Assembly: GCA_910588125.1 (NCBI GenBank)
Contig: CAJUPI010000004.1
Span: 55,222 to 119,221 of the forward strand
DNA length: 64,000 bases
DNA from: an uncultured Lachnospiraceae bacterium
Lineage (GTDB): Bacteria > Bacillota > Clostridia > Lachnospirales > Lachnospiraceae
Direction of reading: 5' to 3'
The position numbers and the translations under genes were made by a program. Positions 62,223 to 64,000 of this stretch are shown here, in pieces. Position 1 is the stretch's first letter. Each line of letters begins with the position of its first letter. Under the pieces are notes generated by a model that saw only the letters and a program-made list of their open reading frames with translations, did no database searches and was not told where the DNA came from.

Positions 62223-63569
62223 ATGAATAATCAGCTAGTGTGGAAAGAGGAGTTCAATATCGGGATAAAAATCATCGATGATGAACACCAGAGGCTTTTT
62301 ATGATTATCACCAGGCTTTTTGCTCTTAAGGAGGAAGAAAAGAGGAGCAGAAGGGCGTGTCAGGAGGGAATCAAATATTTTAAAGAGCATGCACTGAAGC
62401 ATTTTGATGATGAAGAAAAGTATATGGAACTGATTGGCTATGATGAACTTGACATGCACAGGCGTTTACATAGAAGCTTTCGGGAAAACACTTTGCCTGC
62501 CTTGGAACTGGAACTGGAACGGGAAGATTATTCTCCCTCAGCAGTAGAACATTTTCTGGCTGTTTGTGCCGGATGGCTCATAGGACATACGCTCACGGAA
62601 GACCAGGCAATTGCAGGAGAAAAAATGAGCAAGTGGGTGGATCTTCTGCCGGAAGAGGAACTTGAGGCCATGAAAAAGGTGATCATCCGGCTTTTGGAGA
62701 ATATGTTCCAGCTGAAGGCTCGGGTAATCAGTGATTCCTATGGCGGTGAAAGGTTTGGAAAGGGGGTCTACTATCGGCTGGTCTATGGAAGAGAACAGGA
62801 TGATAAAAAGTGGGAGATCCTTTTAGTTTTTGAAGACCGGATATTAATTAACACAGTCGGAAAAATAATGGGAATCAAATCCGATAAGCTTGACATTATG
62901 CTGATGAATGCAGTAAGATACACGGCATGTCAGTTTGTAAGACGGGTGATGGATCACTATCCTTCTATAAGATCTTATGAGATGGTGGAGGAAAATCTTC
63001 TGACCTACGAACAGTTTCAGGAAATTTTTGCGAATAAGCAACCACAGATCAGTTTGCTGTTCGATACGAAGGAAGGATATTTTTCCTATTGTATCATTGC
63101 TCCTCATCTGTTGGAAGATGGTATCGGGACTCCCCTGGACGTATCCAACGCGATGTCGGAGATCGAAAAATACCTTATGGGGAAGGAAAAACAGACAAAA
63201 CGAAAGATTCTTGTAGTAGATGATTCCAGCACTATCCGGATGGGGATAAAGCGGCTGCTGTCAGAAGATTATGATGTTTCGGAAGTCAGTTCCGGCGTGG
63301 CGGCAATTCGGGCGATTACTCTGGACAAGCCGGATTTGGTGCTGCTGGATTATGAGATGCCTGTTTGTGACGGAAGCCACGTATTAGAAATGCTCCGCTC
63401 CGAGAATGAATTTTCAGATATATCTGTTATTTTCCTGACCTCCCGGGATGACCAGGAAAGTGTGAGAAAGGTACTGGCTCTGAAGGCAGACGGATATTTG
63501 CTGAAATATTTAAAGCCTACAGAAATTAAAAACAGAATTGATGAATTTTTTAGTAGAAGAAGGGGTTGA
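62223..63569 (+). CDS. Bacteriohemerythrin / CheX-like / response-receiver fusion protein
   Basis: About 448 residues; start at 62223 after GGAGGAGG. Residues 1-135 are hemerythrin: WKEEFNIGIKIIDDEHQRLF, then HALKHFDDEEKYM, MHRRLHRSF and GWLIGHTLTEDQ give the His, Glu and Asp di-iron ligands that bind oxygen. Residues about 160-315 resemble CheX (DRILINTVGKIMGI, MNAVRYTACQFVRRVM). Residues about 328-446 are a receiver: ILVVDDSSTIRMGIKRLL, phospho-Asp in LVLLDYEMP, LTSRDD and LLKYLKP (Lys). I infer a redox- or oxygen-sensing chemotaxis adaptor. No output domain. No che genes nearby. Confidence 0.85.
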   Translation: MNNQLVWKEEFNIGIKIIDDEHQRLFMIITRLFALKEEEKRSRRACQEGIKYFKEHALKHFDDEEKYMELIGYDELDMHRRLHRSFRENTLPALELELEREDYSPSAVEHFLAVCAGWLIGHTLTEDQAIAGEKMSKWVDLLPEEELEAMKKVIIRLLENMFQLKARVISDSYGGERFGKGVYYRLVYGREQDDKKWEILLVFEDRILINTVGKIMGIKSDKLDIMLMNAVRYTACQFVRRVMDHYPSIRSYEMVEENLLTYEQFQEIFANKQPQISLLFDTKEGYFSYCIIAPHLLEDGIGTPLDVSNAMSEIEKYLMGKEKQTKRKILVVDDSSTIRMGIKRLLSEDYDVSEVSSGVAAIRAITLDKPDLVLLDYEMPVCDGSHVLEMLRSENEFSDISVIFLTSRDDQESVRKVLALKADGYLLKYLKPTEIKNRIDEFFSRRRG

Positions 63570-63587
63570 AATTGATAGGAGCCTTGC

Positions 63588-63614
63588 GGACAGCCGGAGA
63601 CGGCTGTCCTTTTT
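63588..63614 (+). terminator. Terminator after the hemerythrin-receiver gene
   Basis: GGACAGCCG (63588-63596), GAGA loop, CGGCTGTCC (63601-63609), then TTTTT. Confidence 0.92.
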
Positions 63615-63659
63615 GGAAGAGTGGTAAATGTATGATTATTTGTTGATAGAGGTGTGGGA

Positions 63660-63746
63660 ATGATGTCAATAAAAGATGAAACTTTGAATTATTATGAGAC
63701 GAATGCGGCGGATTTTGTTAGTGGTATACTTGAATTTTATGAATAA
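63660..63746 (+). pseudogene. Fragment of a SAM-dependent methyltransferase
   Basis: A good ribosome site (GAGGTGTGGGA) precedes ATGATG, but the frame stops after 28 codons. The peptide includes DETLNYYETNAADFVSG, the usual N-terminus of small class I methyltransferases, and then ends. No SAM-binding GxGxG motif follows in any frame. Probably a truncated or decayed gene. Confidence 0.5.
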
Positions 63747-64000
63747 AATGAAAAAGGCTGATATAGGTCTGCACATCTATGCTATATTTGCTTTATGAGG
63801 AATGAAAGCTGCGATGGTGGAATTTATAGTGATATTAAAGGCGATGGGGTAAAGATGAATAAGAGTGTTAGGTTTTGACTATCAATTAGTTGATTTGAAG
63901 TTTCTTAGATTCAAGCTAATAGTTTGAAGAATGTTGCAAAATTATACTATTACTTTGGCGGTTAAAAATCGACAATACCTATGGTGTTCCAGATGAATAT
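63747..64000. other. Right-edge region without a recognisable gene
   Basis: AT-rich with stops in all frames. I see no gene, repeat copy or clear promoter. Confidence 0.5.

Overview
The window looks like chromosome of an anaerobic, probably gut-associated Firmicute of the Clostridia, most likely Lachnospiraceae-like. The signs are strong AGGAGG-type ribosome binding sites, a Spo0A-type DNA-binding domain, a clostridial two-gene L-serine dehydratase, a Tad pilus locus of the clostridial type and a surface protein with C-terminal cell-wall-binding repeats. There are no rRNA genes, ordinary tRNAs, CRISPR arrays or prophages. Species cannot be named from sequence alone.

Layout. 1-2.2 kb: the end of a glutamine-amidotransferase-like hydrolase and a chemoreceptor. 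2.2-10.2 kb: a stand-alone Spo0A C-terminal-domain protein, a Na/phosphate cotransporter with a PhoU tail, an Fe-S flavoenzyme of the dienoyl-CoA/2-enoate reductase type, and a leftward operon of two WYL regulators plus a Cof-type HAD phosphatase. 10.2-11.9 kb: divergent from the WYL operon lies a structured non-coding RNA (10373-10496) that folds as a bacterial Y RNA of the YrlA class. It has a T arm, a short acceptor stem closed by a GAAA loop and a D arm, all placed on a bulged stem. It is followed by a slipin/SPFH-type protein. No Ro60/Rsr protein is visible. This is the most distinctive unit in the window.

12-29.9 kb: an XRE regulator faces a large Tad pilus operon. It holds TadZ, the CpaF ATPase, TadB, TadC, a Flp pilin, two pseudopilins, a TadG-like protein, two A24 prepilin peptidases, an FHA-domain membrane protein and a PP2C phosphatase. 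A 1409-residue secreted surface protein ends the block. The XRE-Tad gap is full of perfect inverted repeats, one of them inside the promoter spacer.

30.3-36.6 kb: an Rpn-like PD-(D/E)XK protein with a tandem-repeat coiled coil, a MarR-MATE operon under a consensus promoter with operators, an EamA transporter, TatD and a LysR regulator. 36.9-47.1 kb: a catabolic operon for an unknown tricarboxylate-like acid, with two MmgE/PrpD proteins, a LeuC/LeuD-type dehydratase, a TctCBA transporter and an enolase-superfamily dehydratase; an acetamidase/formamidase-family gene follows. 47.1-52.1 kb: a GNAT acetyltransferase, a ferritin-like protein and an unusual three-gene operon (nitrilase-fold protein with Glu-Lys-Cys triad, winged-helix protein, unknown helical protein). 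52.4-63.6 kb: glutamate synthase gltB-gltD, a Crp/Fnr regulator divergent from a ferredoxin-like protein, L-serine dehydratase, and a hemerythrin/CheX-like/receiver fusion.

Two families of short non-coding palindromic elements are scattered through intergenic gaps. Family 1 has ends resembling CAATGTCATT and TTAAnnnAATGACATTG; its two full copies (45995-46184, 47706-47908) carry long, nearly perfect arms that differ between copies but stay self-complementary. Family 2 starts with TTGCAAAATAAGCC-like sequence. Both look like MITE- or REP-type elements.
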